Shown: positions 27,742 through 36,086, counted from the first letter of the stretch. The stretch is 39,257 nucleotides of DNA from Lactobacillus kalixensis DSM 16043 (GCF_001434335.1 NZ_AZFM01000018.1:1-39257), one strand, 5' to 3'. Translations and numbers: made by a program. The notes: generated from the letters alone by a model not told the origin.

Positions 27742-27775
27742 AGGCTCCTGGTTTTTACTAGAAGCCTGTTTCTTT
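27742..27775 (+). terminator. Terminator of the polyphosphate operon
   Basis: AGGCTCCTGG pairs with CTAGAAGCCT (one mismatch, one G-U), followed by a moderately T-rich stretch. Weaker than the other terminators here. Confidence 0.55.
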
Positions 27776-27794
27776 ATATTTACTTGGAGAAAAA

Positions 27795-28634
27795 ATGAAT
27801 ATGAATTTGCTAATCAGTCAAGATTTATCCTGTGCGGGCCAAGTTTCTATGAGCGTTGCATTGCCAATTTTAGGAGCATGTGGCTATAGTCCCTCAATTC
27901 TACCAACAGCTATGTTATCTACACACACTGGGGGCTTTGGTAGGAATACTTTTTTAGATTTATCTGATGAAATTTCTAAAATTATTGATCACTTGCAAGA
28001 AGTTCCGTTAGACTTTGATACTATATATTTAGGTTATTTGGGTGCAAACGCCTTAAATGCTTGGCTAAAAAATATCAAAAAAATTTATCAAGAAAATCAA
28101 ATTATCTTACTTGATCCAGTTATGGGAGATCATGGTAAGTTTTATTCTGGCATGAATTCAGATTATGCCAAAAATATGCAGAAATTAGCCAAATATGCGA
28201 CCATTTTAACACCAAATTTAACAGAAGCCTGTATGTTGTTGGATATTCCACTTAATCAAATTTCAGAATCATTACCTTTTGCACAAGAAGTAATGGAAAA
28301 TTTAAAAGAAAAAATGTCAAATAAGAAAATTGTCATTACGGGTATTCCTTTAAATGATGAAATTGGTATGATTGGTTATGATGGTGAAAATACCTGGACT
28401 TTGTCACAAAAGAAAATTGGTCGATCATTCTTTGGAACGGGCGATATCTTTGCCAGCGTCTTTTTAGCTAGTTATCTAACCAAAGCAGATTTGAAAAACG
28501 CCGCTGAAGTCGCAGCCAAATTTATTACAATAGCCATAAAAAATACCAAACCTGATCAAGATCAAAGATTTGGTCCAAACTATGCAGCAGCGTTACCTTG
28601 GTTAATTGAAAGATTGAGAAAGGATAGTGAATAA
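27795..28634 (+). CDS. Pyridoxal/pyridoxamine kinase (PdxK/ThiD-like)
   Basis: The 279-residue ribokinase-fold enzyme phosphorylates B6 vitamers to supply pyridoxal phosphate. It begins LLISQDLSCAGQVSMSVALPILGACGY and has MLSTHTGGFG and LLDPVMGDHGK. It ends with the anion-hole motif FFGTGDIFASVF (catalytic Asp in GTGD). These fit pyridoxamine kinase rather than hydroxymethylpyrimidine kinase. The next gene, a vitamin-type ECF S component, starts at the stop codon, so uptake and phosphorylation are coupled. TTGGAGA precedes the ATG. Confidence 0.85.
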   Translation: MNMNLLISQDLSCAGQVSMSVALPILGACGYSPSILPTAMLSTHTGGFGRNTFLDLSDEISKIIDHLQEVPLDFDTIYLGYLGANALNAWLKNIKKIYQENQIILLDPVMGDHGKFYSGMNSDYAKNMQKLAKYATILTPNLTEACMLLDIPLNQISESLPFAQEVMENLKEKMSNKKIVITGIPLNDEIGMIGYDGENTWTLSQKKIGRSFFGTGDIFASVFLASYLTKADLKNAAEVAAKFITIAIKNTKPDQDQRFGPNYAAALPWLIERLRKDSE

Positions 28635-28635
28635 A

Positions 28636-29184
28636 ATGAGAACAAAACAAAATTCATTACAAGCACTAGTTTTAACTGGTTTATTTGCAGCAATTATTTA
28701 TATCGGAATTTGGGTATTACGCATCCCTATTCCAGCAATGGTAGGGCGCCCATTCATTCATTTTGGTAACACTTTAACTGCCGTAGCCATTCTTTTACTT
28801 GGATATCGAAATGGAATGATAGCTGGGATTATTGGCCTGGGTGGTTTCGATATTCTAAACGGTTATGCTGCTACTTCTTGGTTGACAATGTTAGAAGTCG
28901 TAGTTGTAGCTAGCGTAATTACTCTAGTTTTTAGAGCTTTTAAATATCAAGACACCAAAAGAAATATTATTATCATCGCAATCATTGCTGGTTTAACAAA
29001 AATCTTGACCACCTACTGTGTTTCAATTGTAGAAGCCTTGATGGTGGGGACTAGTCTAAAAGTTGCTTATATTGCTGCTTTTTTGAGTCTACCAGCAACT
29101 GTTGTTAACTCATGTACGACAGCAATTTGTACACCTATTTTGTACTTCATTTTTAAAGATGCTGCTCGTCGAATTTTAAAATAG
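28636..29184 (+). CDS. ECF transporter S component, probably for pyridoxine
   Basis: The 182-residue membrane protein has about six helices. Its first helix, LQALVLTGLFAAIIYIG, has the small-residue (AxxxA-like) face that S components use to dock on EcfT. The specific substrate-binding subunit shares the general EcfAA'T module, not encoded in this window. Partnership with a pyridoxal kinase suggests a B6 vitamer (inference). A GTG at 28627 would extend the protein by three residues and overlap the kinase gene; AAAGGA at 28618-28623 lies between ideal distances for the two starts, so the start is uncertain. Confidence 0.8.
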   Translation: MRTKQNSLQALVLTGLFAAIIYIGIWVLRIPIPAMVGRPFIHFGNTLTAVAILLLGYRNGMIAGIIGLGGFDILNGYAATSWLTMLEVVVVASVITLVFRAFKYQDTKRNIIIIAIIAGLTKILTTYCVSIVEALMVGTSLKVAYIAAFLSLPATVVNSCTTAICTPILYFIFKDAARRILK

Positions 29185-29194
29185 TGAGGTAATC

Positions 29195-29635
29195 ATGGAT
29201 TGGAATGACAAGATTTTTTCTGAATTATCCACTAAGGAATTATTTCAGATCTACAAATTAAGAGCAGAGGTTTTTAATGCTGAACAAGAAAGTTCATACC
29301 CAGATCCCGATAATAATGACTTAATTGCTCATCACGTTTTCGCGACTGAAAACGGTGAATTGGCTGCATATGGACGTTACTTTCCTGAAGATGGCATGGT
29401 AACCTTTGGTAGGATCGTTGTTGCCCCAAATTTTCGCAAAAAAGGATTAGGTAATGAATTAATCTTCAAAATTATGGGCGGCATCAAGGCAGAATTTCCT
29501 AATACTAAGATTTTTATCCACGCACAATTGTATGTTGCAGAAATGTATAAAAAATTCGATTTTGAAACAAAAGGTGCTGTTTTTATTGAAGCTGATCGTA
29601 AACATATTATGATGTATCATGACCCGCTTAACTAA
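29195..29635 (+). CDS. ElaA-like GNAT acetyltransferase
   Basis: The 146-residue protein follows the ElaA pattern: an N-terminal LSTKELFQIYKLRAEVFNAEQESSYPDPDNND, then GRIVVAPNFRKKGLGNELI with the acetyl-CoA loop RKKGLG. It ends with FIHAQLYVAEMYKKFDF. TGAGGT stands before the ATG, ten bases after the S-component stop, so it belongs to the pyridoxal kinase operon. The substrate is unknown. Confidence 0.85.
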   Translation: MDWNDKIFSELSTKELFQIYKLRAEVFNAEQESSYPDPDNNDLIAHHVFATENGELAAYGRYFPEDGMVTFGRIVVAPNFRKKGLGNELIFKIMGGIKAEFPNTKIFIHAQLYVAEMYKKFDFETKGAVFIEADRKHIMMYHDPLN

Positions 29636-29680
29636 TATTCGAATTTAACGTTTCCGTAAATAATTCTTAAAGATCAACCT

Positions 29681-29708
29681 TTGACAGATCTGATACAATA
29701 TTTATATA
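29681..29708 (+). promoter_or_regulatory. Promoter of the Ser-rich lipoprotein gene
   Basis: A perfect TTGACA (29681-29686), a 16-base spacer and TATATA (29703-29708), followed by GAAAGAGAG before the ATG at 29744. Confidence 0.65.
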
Positions 29709-29743
29709 CGAAAGTATAAGTTTTAGAAAGAGAGTTTACACTA

Positions 29744-30580
29744 ATGAACAAGAAATTCGGTATTACCGCTGCAGCAGTTTTGATGGCTTTATCATTATCT
29801 GCTTGCTCATCAAACGGAAGCCAAAGCAGTTCTTCAAGTACAAGTCAAAGTTCTCAAGTTTCAAAGAAGAATTCAAACTCATCAGCAAAGACTAATCAAA
29901 CTAACAAATCAAATAATAGTAGTGCATCTTCTTCAAGTAAGCCATCATCACAAGCTCCTGAAGAAAATAGAATGGCCAAGATGACTGCAAAGCTTCGTGA
30001 AGCTTTGCCAGGAATGCTTTTACCAACTACCGATGGCTTAGGTCAAGGCTCAGATAAGCTTAACGTTCGCTATACTAAGAACGGAAACACAAATGTTGTA
30101 TATTACAGTGTTGGTGATTCTTCAGCTGACTTTAACGCTGACAGTGTTAAGAACGAAAAGCCATTTGCTATTTTAACAGAAATTAAGAATGCTTCCTCTT
30201 CCGAAGTAGAAGACACAATCAACTACACTCCTGAACAATCTGGTTTACCAACTACTAAGTTGGATTCAAATACCACTGCTACTATTCAAGGAGCAGCTGG
30301 TCAAAGATACTTACAATGGAATGCAAATAATTATTCATTTGTAATCCAAGCAAGTAGCCAATTGAAGAAGGATCCAACTGATCGTGGTAAGTCTGTTCTT
30401 CAATTGAGCAAGCAATATTCATTACCTAAGACTTCTGACAAGGGTAGTGTTCGCGTAATTGTTGGTGATAGTGTTGGTTCACTCAATACCACTATTGCAT
30501 GGCAAGATGGCAACAACGTTTACCAATTGAAAGCACATGATACTGAAACTGCATTTAAAATGCTCAACAGCTTAAAGTAA
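29744..30580 (+). CDS. Surface lipoprotein with Ser-rich linker, unknown function
   Basis: The 278 residues start with a lipoprotein signal peptide ending LSAC (Cys21). A low-complexity Ser/Asn/Gln/Lys linker follows (about residues 22-75), then a globular domain of about 200 residues without a motif that I recognise. The linker is typical of exported lactobacillus proteins and holds the domain off the membrane. It has its own promoter and terminator, so it is a single-gene unit. Confidence 0.8.
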   Translation: MNKKFGITAAAVLMALSLSACSSNGSQSSSSSTSQSSQVSKKNSNSSAKTNQTNKSNNSSASSSSKPSSQAPEENRMAKMTAKLREALPGMLLPTTDGLGQGSDKLNVRYTKNGNTNVVYYSVGDSSADFNADSVKNEKPFAILTEIKNASSSEVEDTINYTPEQSGLPTTKLDSNTTATIQGAAGQRYLQWNANNYSFVIQASSQLKKDPTDRGKSVLQLSKQYSLPKTSDKGSVRVIVGDSVGSLNTTIAWQDGNNVYQLKAHDTETAFKMLNSLK

Positions 30581-30589
30581 AAATTTCAA

Positions 30590-30631
30590 AAAAACTCGAT
30601 AGTCCTAGAAAAAGAACTATCGAGTTTTTTT
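30590..30631. terminator. Bidirectional terminator
   Basis: AAACTCGATAGT pairs with ACTATCGAGTTT around a short A-rich loop, with A- and T-runs outside, between two convergent genes. Confidence 0.88.
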
Positions 30632-31994
30632 AATCTTCAATTGTTTTTAAAGATTTTTCTGACCTAACGAAATGAATAATTAAACCAATAACTAGCCCTA
30701 AAATACTAAACATTAACCAACCAAATCCAAGATTAAACAACGGGATATACTTTTCAGCAAAGCTAACAATTGCTTGCATGAATTGCGTATTCTTAAGCAT
30801 ATCTGGAGTTGAGTTAATCATATCAAAGAGAGCAGGGATCAAAGTTAAAGCAGTAGTAACTTTGTAAACGATCGGATCATTTTTAAATAGTGGTGAAAGG
30901 ATACCTAAGATTACCAAACTGATTGCTAGAGGGTATAAAAGCATTAAAACAGGGGTAGACCATGCAATGATTTGATCTAAACCAAGGTTAGCAATAATGA
31001 ATGATAAGAAACAGTTAAATGCTAAGAACTTCTTATAAGAAATCTTTGGAAATTCACGATGGAAGTCTTGAGCAAAGGCAACAACTAGCCCCATGGCTGT
31101 AGTCAAACAAGTTACAGTAGTTAAAGTAGCAAGAAGTGCATCACCAATTGTTCCTAAGTAGTAGTGAGCAATTTGAGCTAAAGCCGTACCACCATTTGAA
31201 GAAAGCTTGAAACTATTCAAACTAGTTGCTCCGAGCCAGATAAGGCAAATATATATTAAAGCTACACCTAGAATTCCAATAAAACCACTCTTGGCAGTTG
31301 CAATTGAAACTTCTTTTGACTTTTTAATTCCTAGTCCCTTAATTGCAGTAATAACTGTGATTCCAAAGGCAAGTGCGGCCAAACAATCCATTGTGTTGTA
31401 GCCTTCCAAGAAACCATTTGTAAAAGAGTTATGAACATAGGCTGCAGTAACTGCAGTATTGGATGAACCTATCGGATTAATGAATGCCAAAAGGAAAATC
31501 ACGAACAACATAATTAAGAAAACAGGGTTAAGTATTTTACCAATTAAGTTAGTAATTTTAGCTTCTGTAGCAGATAAAAAGTAAACGATGCCAAAGAAAA
31601 CAGCAGAAAAAATTAATAATCCAATTCCTTGTAAATGACTTGGGATATGATTAGCAAAACCAATAGTAAAAGGAACTGTTGCAGTTCTTGGTGTCGCAAA
31701 CAATGGTCCTAACGTTGCATGAATCAAAATCAAGAAGATTAATGCATATCTTTTACCAATCGGTTTAGCCAAATCATAAATACCGTTTGATCTAGTAATA
31801 CTAATTGCCAATAGTGACATTAATGGAATTAAAACTCCGGAAATTAAGAACCCACTACTCGCTAACAACCAATTTTTCCCAGCTAATTGTCCTAGGTGCA
31901 CAGGGAAGATTAAGTTTCCTGCACCAAAGAGCATTCCAAAAATTAGGGAAGCGATAATTATTGTTTTACGAAATGTAAGTTTAGATTCATTCAT
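30630..31994 (-). CDS. brnQ: Branched-chain amino acid carrier (LIVCS family)
   Basis: The 454-residue carrier with about 12 membrane segments takes up Leu, Ile and Val with a cation. It begins TIIIASLIFGMLFGAGNLIFPVHLGQLAG, the characteristic first-helix motif. It also contains ATPRTATVPFTIGF (about residues 96-109). GAGAGG stands before the ATG. It is preceded by a T-box leader that links its expression to uncharged tRNA, and it ends at the bidirectional terminator. Confidence 0.95.
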   Translation of the reverse strand: MNESKLTFRKTIIIASLIFGMLFGAGNLIFPVHLGQLAGKNWLLASSGFLISGVLIPLMSLLAISITRSNGIYDLAKPIGKRYALIFLILIHATLGPLFATPRTATVPFTIGFANHIPSHLQGIGLLIFSAVFFGIVYFLSATEAKITNLIGKILNPVFLIMLFVIFLLAFINPIGSSNTAVTAAYVHNSFTNGFLEGYNTMDCLAALAFGITVITAIKGLGIKKSKEVSIATAKSGFIGILGVALIYICLIWLGATSLNSFKLSSNGGTALAQIAHYYLGTIGDALLATLTTVTCLTTAMGLVVAFAQDFHREFPKISYKKFLAFNCFLSFIIANLGLDQIIAWSTPVLMLLYPLAISLVILGILSPLFKNDPIVYKVTTALTLIPALFDMINSTPDMLKNTQFMQAIVSFAEKYIPLFNLGFGWLMFSILGLVIGLIIHFVRSEKSLKTIED

Positions 31995-32028
31995 AGATTT
32001 ATACCTCTCTTATTGATTCCTTACTACG

Positions 32029-32312
32029 AAAAAACGCCCCTTAAGCTATTTGCTTAAAGGACGCTTTATGAGCGTGTTACCACCTTTTGTTTACATTATT
32101 ATCACTAATAATGCCTTACGCGTACGTGATTATTTCAGATACGCTGGTGCTATAACGGGCACTCCCTGCTAAAACTTCATTATCTGTCGCCTTAGCCACT
32201 CATAGACTACTTTCAAATTAATTCCATGCTATACCTGCTTTCACTATCTCAGGCTCGCTTTTTAGCTGAACTAATTCTACTTTTCTATTCGTAGTGTTTA
32301 CTTTTTCTTGTT
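32029..32312 (-). ncRNA. T-box riboswitch leader of brnQ
   Basis: Read on the minus strand, the T-box sequence AGGTGGTAACACG (32085-32073) has the TGGT bulge that pairs with tRNA NCCA. The antiterminator pairs AAAGG with CCTTT and ACGCT with AGCGT. The competing terminator is a 12-bp stem (32063-32052 with 32046-32035) followed by six T. Stem I folds with CACT/AGTG and ATAGA/TCTAT around a kink-turn, then a specifier loop and a 9-bp helix. After GAA in the loop the likely specifier is GUA (32210-32208), a valine codon. Uncharged tRNA should favour antitermination. The boundary at 32312 is inferred from the promoter. Confidence 0.9.
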
Positions 32313-32318
32313 GAAAAT

Positions 32319-32347
32319 AATATACCCAAAAATAGAGGAGAGGTCAA
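32319..32347 (-). promoter_or_regulatory. Promoter of the brnQ T-box transcript
   Basis: On the minus strand: TTGACC (32347-32342), exactly 17 bases, TATATT (32324-32319). Transcription should begin near 32312. Confidence 0.8.
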
Positions 32348-32458
32348 CATATTTTTTCAAATTCTTTTAATTTTTCATTATTACAAAATCCGCTTTTCTA
32401 AATTAGAAAAATATGATATATTTTTAGTTAAATTATAGAAACGTGAGGAATTTGCCAA

Positions 32459-32485
32459 ATGATGATTCGTTTATTGAATCTTTAA
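32459..32485 (+). CDS. Candidate leader peptide MMIRLLNL
   Basis: This eight-codon frame is preceded by GTGAGGAA at the right distance (GAGGAA at 32445-32450, eight bases before ATG). Three of its eight codons are Leu. It covers the segment GATTCGTTTA that can pair with 32563-32572, so translation could change the folding of the leader. It is too short for homology evidence. Confidence 0.45.
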   Translation: MMIRLLNL

Positions 32486-32611
32486 TACTTGATTTATTGA
32501 AAAAAAGATAAAAAATTACGCTTATTTAGTGTACGCAATTTTTTCGTAATCGGTATTAACAGTAAACGAATCTATGGTGATTTCTTATGGAAAGTCTACC
32601 TTTATTTGTTG

Positions 32612-32648
32612 CACTGTTATTCGAATATGAATGAACAGTGTTTTTTTT
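32612..32648 (+). terminator. Strong intrinsic terminator in the exporter leader
   Basis: An 11-bp stem with one bulged base is followed by eight T (32641-32648), 67 bases before the first exporter gene. Since no new promoter is visible after it, expression of the exporter probably depends on read-through. Confidence 0.8.
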
Positions 32649-32715
32649 CGATAAATCAATCTGAAATTTAAAACAAAATGGAATGTTATCGTAAAAAAAC
32701 AAATGAGGAATTTAA

Positions 32716-34293
32716 ATGAATTTAAAAGACTATTTAAAAACCAACTATATGCGTGCCTTCTGTGTATTATTCCTGATTACACTGACTCAAGCTGGAACTA
32801 CAATCTATACTTATCTGACAAGTCCACAGTTAAACGCTATTGCAAAAGGAAAGTTCACGTTATTTATTGAACTTCTAGCATTGCAATTCATTGTCGGGCA
32901 AGTCTGTAATGCTAGTTATAACTTTGCTAGTGTACAAAACACTAAACAAACACAACATTTATTTCATCAAGTTCGGCAAAATATCTTACATCATTACTAT
33001 CAAACACCTGCTAAAGTTTCTGAAATTGAAAACCATCTCGGAAATGATTTACAGTTAATTGAATCAAATTACTATGGTCTCTTTTTCAACTTTACGTGTG
33101 ATTTGATCTATACAATTTTAACAATTGGGACTTTGTTCACATTTCACTGGATTTTGGTTGTATATAGTTTGTTAGTAGCATTCTTTGCGATTATCGTACC
33201 TAGATTTTTAGAAAAATATACTAATAAAGCCACCCAAGAAGTCTCTAATAAGAATGCTCATTTTTTAAACGTTATCGAAAATTGGTTCAATGGACTTGAA
33301 GAATTGAGAAGATACAAGAACAAAAACATATTGAAAAAGGAAATCGGAGAATCGAGCAGTAAGTTAGAAAAAAGTGAGTTTCAACGTGAAAAGGTTTTGA
33401 CTTATGTAGCTCTCGTGTCTGCAATTTTCGAAATTCTAGGTAAAGTAGGGGTTCCCGCCATTGCAGGAATTTTATTTTTCAATCATCAAGTTAATTTAGG
33501 AGCGATTTTAACTGCAGGATATTTTGCAAATGGAATTTTTTATTGCGTAAGAAACTGCGTTTCAAACTATGCTCAACTTAAATCAACTCAAACTTTAAGA
33601 AATCGATTATCAGATTTGCAAAAGGTAAAAAAAGAAAAACACTATGACTCAATTGATGATATCGATGAAATTATTGCTACTGGCTTAACAGTACAATACA
33701 ATTGCAGCAAAAAAATTTCTTATCCCGATTTAGTAATAAAACGTGGTGAAAAGATCCTTTTGACTGGTGATAGCGGCACAGGTAAGTCGACTCTATTAAA
33801 AGTTCTACTTGGACAAATAAAACCCAATAGTGGTGAAGTAGTTTATAAAAATAAAAGTGGAAAAATTATTCATCCAAATCTAAAGCGGTTGGGGTATTTA
33901 GAGCAAGAACTAATCATGTTTAACGGTAGCATTTTAGACAATATCACTATGTTTGATTCAAGACTTGATGATAAAGCTAAAATAGCCGTTAACCCTAACG
34001 CTTTCTCAAAAGATGTGAAAAATCTAAAAAATGGATTATCTACTAAGATAAATGTTAAAAAGAATATTCTTTCAGGTGGTCAAAGACAAAAGGTTGTTTT
34101 AATGCGGGCATTGGTTCACAATAAACCAATTTTGTTTTTGGATGAAGCAACAAGTGCAATCGATCGCAATGCTACAACAAAGATTCTGCGTAATTTGACA
34201 CAGGGTAAGCAAACTATATTAATGATTGCTCATAATTTGAACAAAGAACAAAAAGACTTATTCGATCGTGAAATTTACTTGGAGACGAAATAA
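32716..34293 (+). CDS. ABC exporter half-transporter A (membrane and ATPase fused)
   Basis: The 525 residues have an N-terminal six-helix membrane domain (about 1-300). The ATPase domain has Walker A GDSGTGKSTLL, Q-loop GYLEQELIMFNG, signature LSGGQRQK, Walker B ILFLDEATSAID with the catalytic Glu, and switch His in IAHNL. GAGGAATTTAA precedes the ATG. Its stop overlaps the start of the second half-transporter by one base (TAATG), so the pair should form a heterodimer. The substrate is unknown; peptides, lipids or drugs are usual. Both subunits are somewhat shorter than typical type IV exporters (about 570-600). Confidence 0.9.
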   Translation: MNLKDYLKTNYMRAFCVLFLITLTQAGTTIYTYLTSPQLNAIAKGKFTLFIELLALQFIVGQVCNASYNFASVQNTKQTQHLFHQVRQNILHHYYQTPAKVSEIENHLGNDLQLIESNYYGLFFNFTCDLIYTILTIGTLFTFHWILVVYSLLVAFFAIIVPRFLEKYTNKATQEVSNKNAHFLNVIENWFNGLEELRRYKNKNILKKEIGESSSKLEKSEFQREKVLTYVALVSAIFEILGKVGVPAIAGILFFNHQVNLGAILTAGYFANGIFYCVRNCVSNYAQLKSTQTLRNRLSDLQKVKKEKHYDSIDDIDEIIATGLTVQYNCSKKISYPDLVIKRGEKILLTGDSGTGKSTLLKVLLGQIKPNSGEVVYKNKSGKIIHPNLKRLGYLEQELIMFNGSILDNITMFDSRLDDKAKIAVNPNAFSKDVKNLKNGLSTKINVKKNILSGGQRQKVVLMRALVHNKPILFLDEATSAIDRNATTKILRNLTQGKQTILMIAHNLNKEQKDLFDREIYLETK

Positions 34294-35873
34294 TGAACCT
34301 AAAAGAAGTATTTACATTTAATCCATGGCGTTTCTGCCTAGCACTTTTATTACAAATTATTGGTGCAGTAGTTGAGATAGTATTTGCGTATTTTTTAACT
34401 TTACAGTTTAACGCTATTCGTAATCATAATCTGCGAATGTTTGCCTTTTTTACAGCTTTACAGCTAGGTTGTTATATCTTAGTTTACGTTAGTGATAATA
34501 TTGCTGGGATTATATGGCAAAAGCATATTCAAAGTTATTTACATTTAATCAGACAAGAATTAACAGATCATTATTTCTTAGATGGAAAGAAATATCATGT
34601 AGCTAGCGTACAAAATCGTTTAACTAACGATTTAAATTTGCTTCACAATGATTACTTAAACTCTTTTCGTTATATAGCTGGAATGATAGTTAGTGTATGC
34701 AGCGTCGCATTAACACTCCTTACATTTCAATGGAGTTTATTAATAGCATGCTTAATCTTAGCAATTATGCAAGTTTATTTACCTAAATTAATAGATAAGC
34801 AATTGCAAAAAGCTACAAGCAGAGTTTCTAACACCAATAAAAGATATTTAAAATCATTGAGCGATTGGTTAATTGGATTGTCAGAGCTTTATCGTTACTT
34901 GGCAGGACAAAAGCTGTTTGAAGTCTTAGCCAAAAAGGCAAAAGCCTTAGAAGATGCAAAAGTAGACAAAGAAAAGGTCGATCAGAAACTAGATTATCTG
35001 AATCAGTTAGTATACTCGGGAGGGGATATATTAATTTTATTATTAACCGGATTTTTAGTTACTAATAATATGGCAGAGTTTGGATTAATCGCAAGTATTG
35101 GTAACTTTAGTTCAGCTTTATTTGCTTCGTTGCAGGGAATTGCCAACTATGGTGGTAGAATGCGAGCAACTAAAGAATTACGAGATAACCTTTTGCAAGA
35201 ACGAGTAGTGATCGAAAACAAAGAGAATTCCGATTTAGAAACTGCTGCTGGGTTTACTACAGAAGACTTAGTGATTAATTTTAAGAATGGTGAAGAATTA
35301 TCTTTCCCTAATATCCGCGTGAATGCTGGCGAAAAAGTGCTGTTGACTGGCGATAGTGGAGCTGGTAAGAGTACTTTATTTAAGCTGATCTTAGGTGAAG
35401 AAAAAGCTTCAGATGGCAGTATTAAATATTTTGATGCAAATGGAAAAATAGTTAACCCTGATCTATCAGAAATTGGATATTTAGCGCAAATTCCTACACT
35501 TTTCCCAACAACTATTGTTGAAAATATTACAATGTTTAATGATAACCTTCAAAAATATGTTGATGATGCTGTTCAAAAAGTGCAACTTGGAAAAGATATT
35601 GCGAAATTTTCTGATGGTCTTGATACAAAAATTTGCCTTAATCCTCTAAATGTTTCAGGAGGGCAGAAACAAAAGATTGTTCTTGCCAGAAGCAAAGTTC
35701 ATCAAAGTAAGTTAATTTTGATTGATGAAGGAACTAGTGCAATTGACCAAGTGGCAACGTCCAAAATTTTACAAGAACTGGTGAAAACTGATGCCACGGT
35801 TGTCTTTATTGCACATAATTTAACCGATAAAGTTCGCCAGATTTTTGACCGGGAGATTAGTTTAACTAAATAG
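34293..35873 (+). CDS. ABC exporter half-transporter B (membrane and ATPase fused)
   Basis: The 526 residues parallel the preceding protein: membrane domain (about 1-300), Walker A GDSGAGKSTLF, Q-loop GYLAQIPTLFPT, signature VSGGQKQK, Walker B LILIDEGTSAID and IAHNL. The second residue of the usual DEA/T segment is changed to DEG, but the catalytic Glu is present, so both ATP sites may work. The shared domain order and the one-base overlap with the preceding gene show that they arose by duplication and form one transporter. No terminator was found immediately after it. Confidence 0.9.
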   Translation: MNLKEVFTFNPWRFCLALLLQIIGAVVEIVFAYFLTLQFNAIRNHNLRMFAFFTALQLGCYILVYVSDNIAGIIWQKHIQSYLHLIRQELTDHYFLDGKKYHVASVQNRLTNDLNLLHNDYLNSFRYIAGMIVSVCSVALTLLTFQWSLLIACLILAIMQVYLPKLIDKQLQKATSRVSNTNKRYLKSLSDWLIGLSELYRYLAGQKLFEVLAKKAKALEDAKVDKEKVDQKLDYLNQLVYSGGDILILLLTGFLVTNNMAEFGLIASIGNFSSALFASLQGIANYGGRMRATKELRDNLLQERVVIENKENSDLETAAGFTTEDLVINFKNGEELSFPNIRVNAGEKVLLTGDSGAGKSTLFKLILGEEKASDGSIKYFDANGKIVNPDLSEIGYLAQIPTLFPTTIVENITMFNDNLQKYVDDAVQKVQLGKDIAKFSDGLDTKICLNPLNVSGGQKQKIVLARSKVHQSKLILIDEGTSAIDQVATSKILQELVKTDATVVFIAHNLTDKVRQIFDREISLTK

Positions 35874-35925
35874 TCTCAATAATAACTTTTTTTAATTAGT
35901 ACTTACAAAAAAATAGAAGTTTTTG

Positions 35926-35954
35926 TTGACATTATGTAAGTGAACAGTTATGAT
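35926..35954 (+). promoter_or_regulatory. Strong promoter of the oppA leader
   Basis: A perfect TTGACA (35926-35931), a 17-base spacer and TATGAT (35949-35954). Transcription should start near 35961, 30 bases before the leader reading frame. Confidence 0.85.
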
Positions 35955-35990
35955 TTAACTTGTAATTAATAAGGAAGGGAGCCTGTGGCT

Positions 35991-36086
35991 ATGTTGAAGT
36001 TCACAAATAGAATTCAAAATACTGAATGTTGTTGCACTCGTTGCATCCTATTTGTTGTGCCTAACGTGCCACGAGTCTCAATTTAA
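35991..36086 (+). CDS. Cysteine-rich leader peptide, 31 codons
   Basis: The frame starts at ATG 35991, nine bases after the ribosome-binding site GGAAGGGAG, and ends at TAA 36084. Four of its codons are Cys, in the run E-C-C-C-T-R-C (codons 12-18), followed by ILFVVPNVP. A short reading frame directly after a strong promoter and before a terminator has the form of an amino-acid attenuation peptide. It is too short for homology evidence, and it could instead be a small functional peptide. Confidence 0.6.
   Translation: MLKFTNRIQNTECCCTRCILFVVPNVPRVSI

Larger units (their letters stand above)
32445..32650 (+). ncRNA. Structured leader upstream of the ABC exporter genes (candidate attenuator)
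   Basis: The leader holds an eight-codon frame (32459-32485) and two hairpins followed by T-runs: a weak one (32511-32544) and a strong one. In the strong one CACTGTTATTC (32612-32622) pairs with GAATGAACAGTG (32629-32640), then eight T. Rival pairings exist: GATTCGTTTA (32464-32473) with TAAACGAATC (32563-32572), TAACAGT (32557-32563) with ACTGTTA (32613-32619), and ATTACG (32515-32520) with CGTAAT (32545-32550). A further 18-codon frame (32574-32630) ends ICCTVIRI but has no ribosome-binding site. No promoter clear enough to call was found. Confidence 0.55.

Noticed and set aside
32587-32631. 15-codon frame MESLPLFVALLFEYE as a toxin or pheromone gene
   Set aside because: It is hydrophobic but has only a poor GGTG upstream and overlaps the strong terminator; more likely part of the leader RNA.
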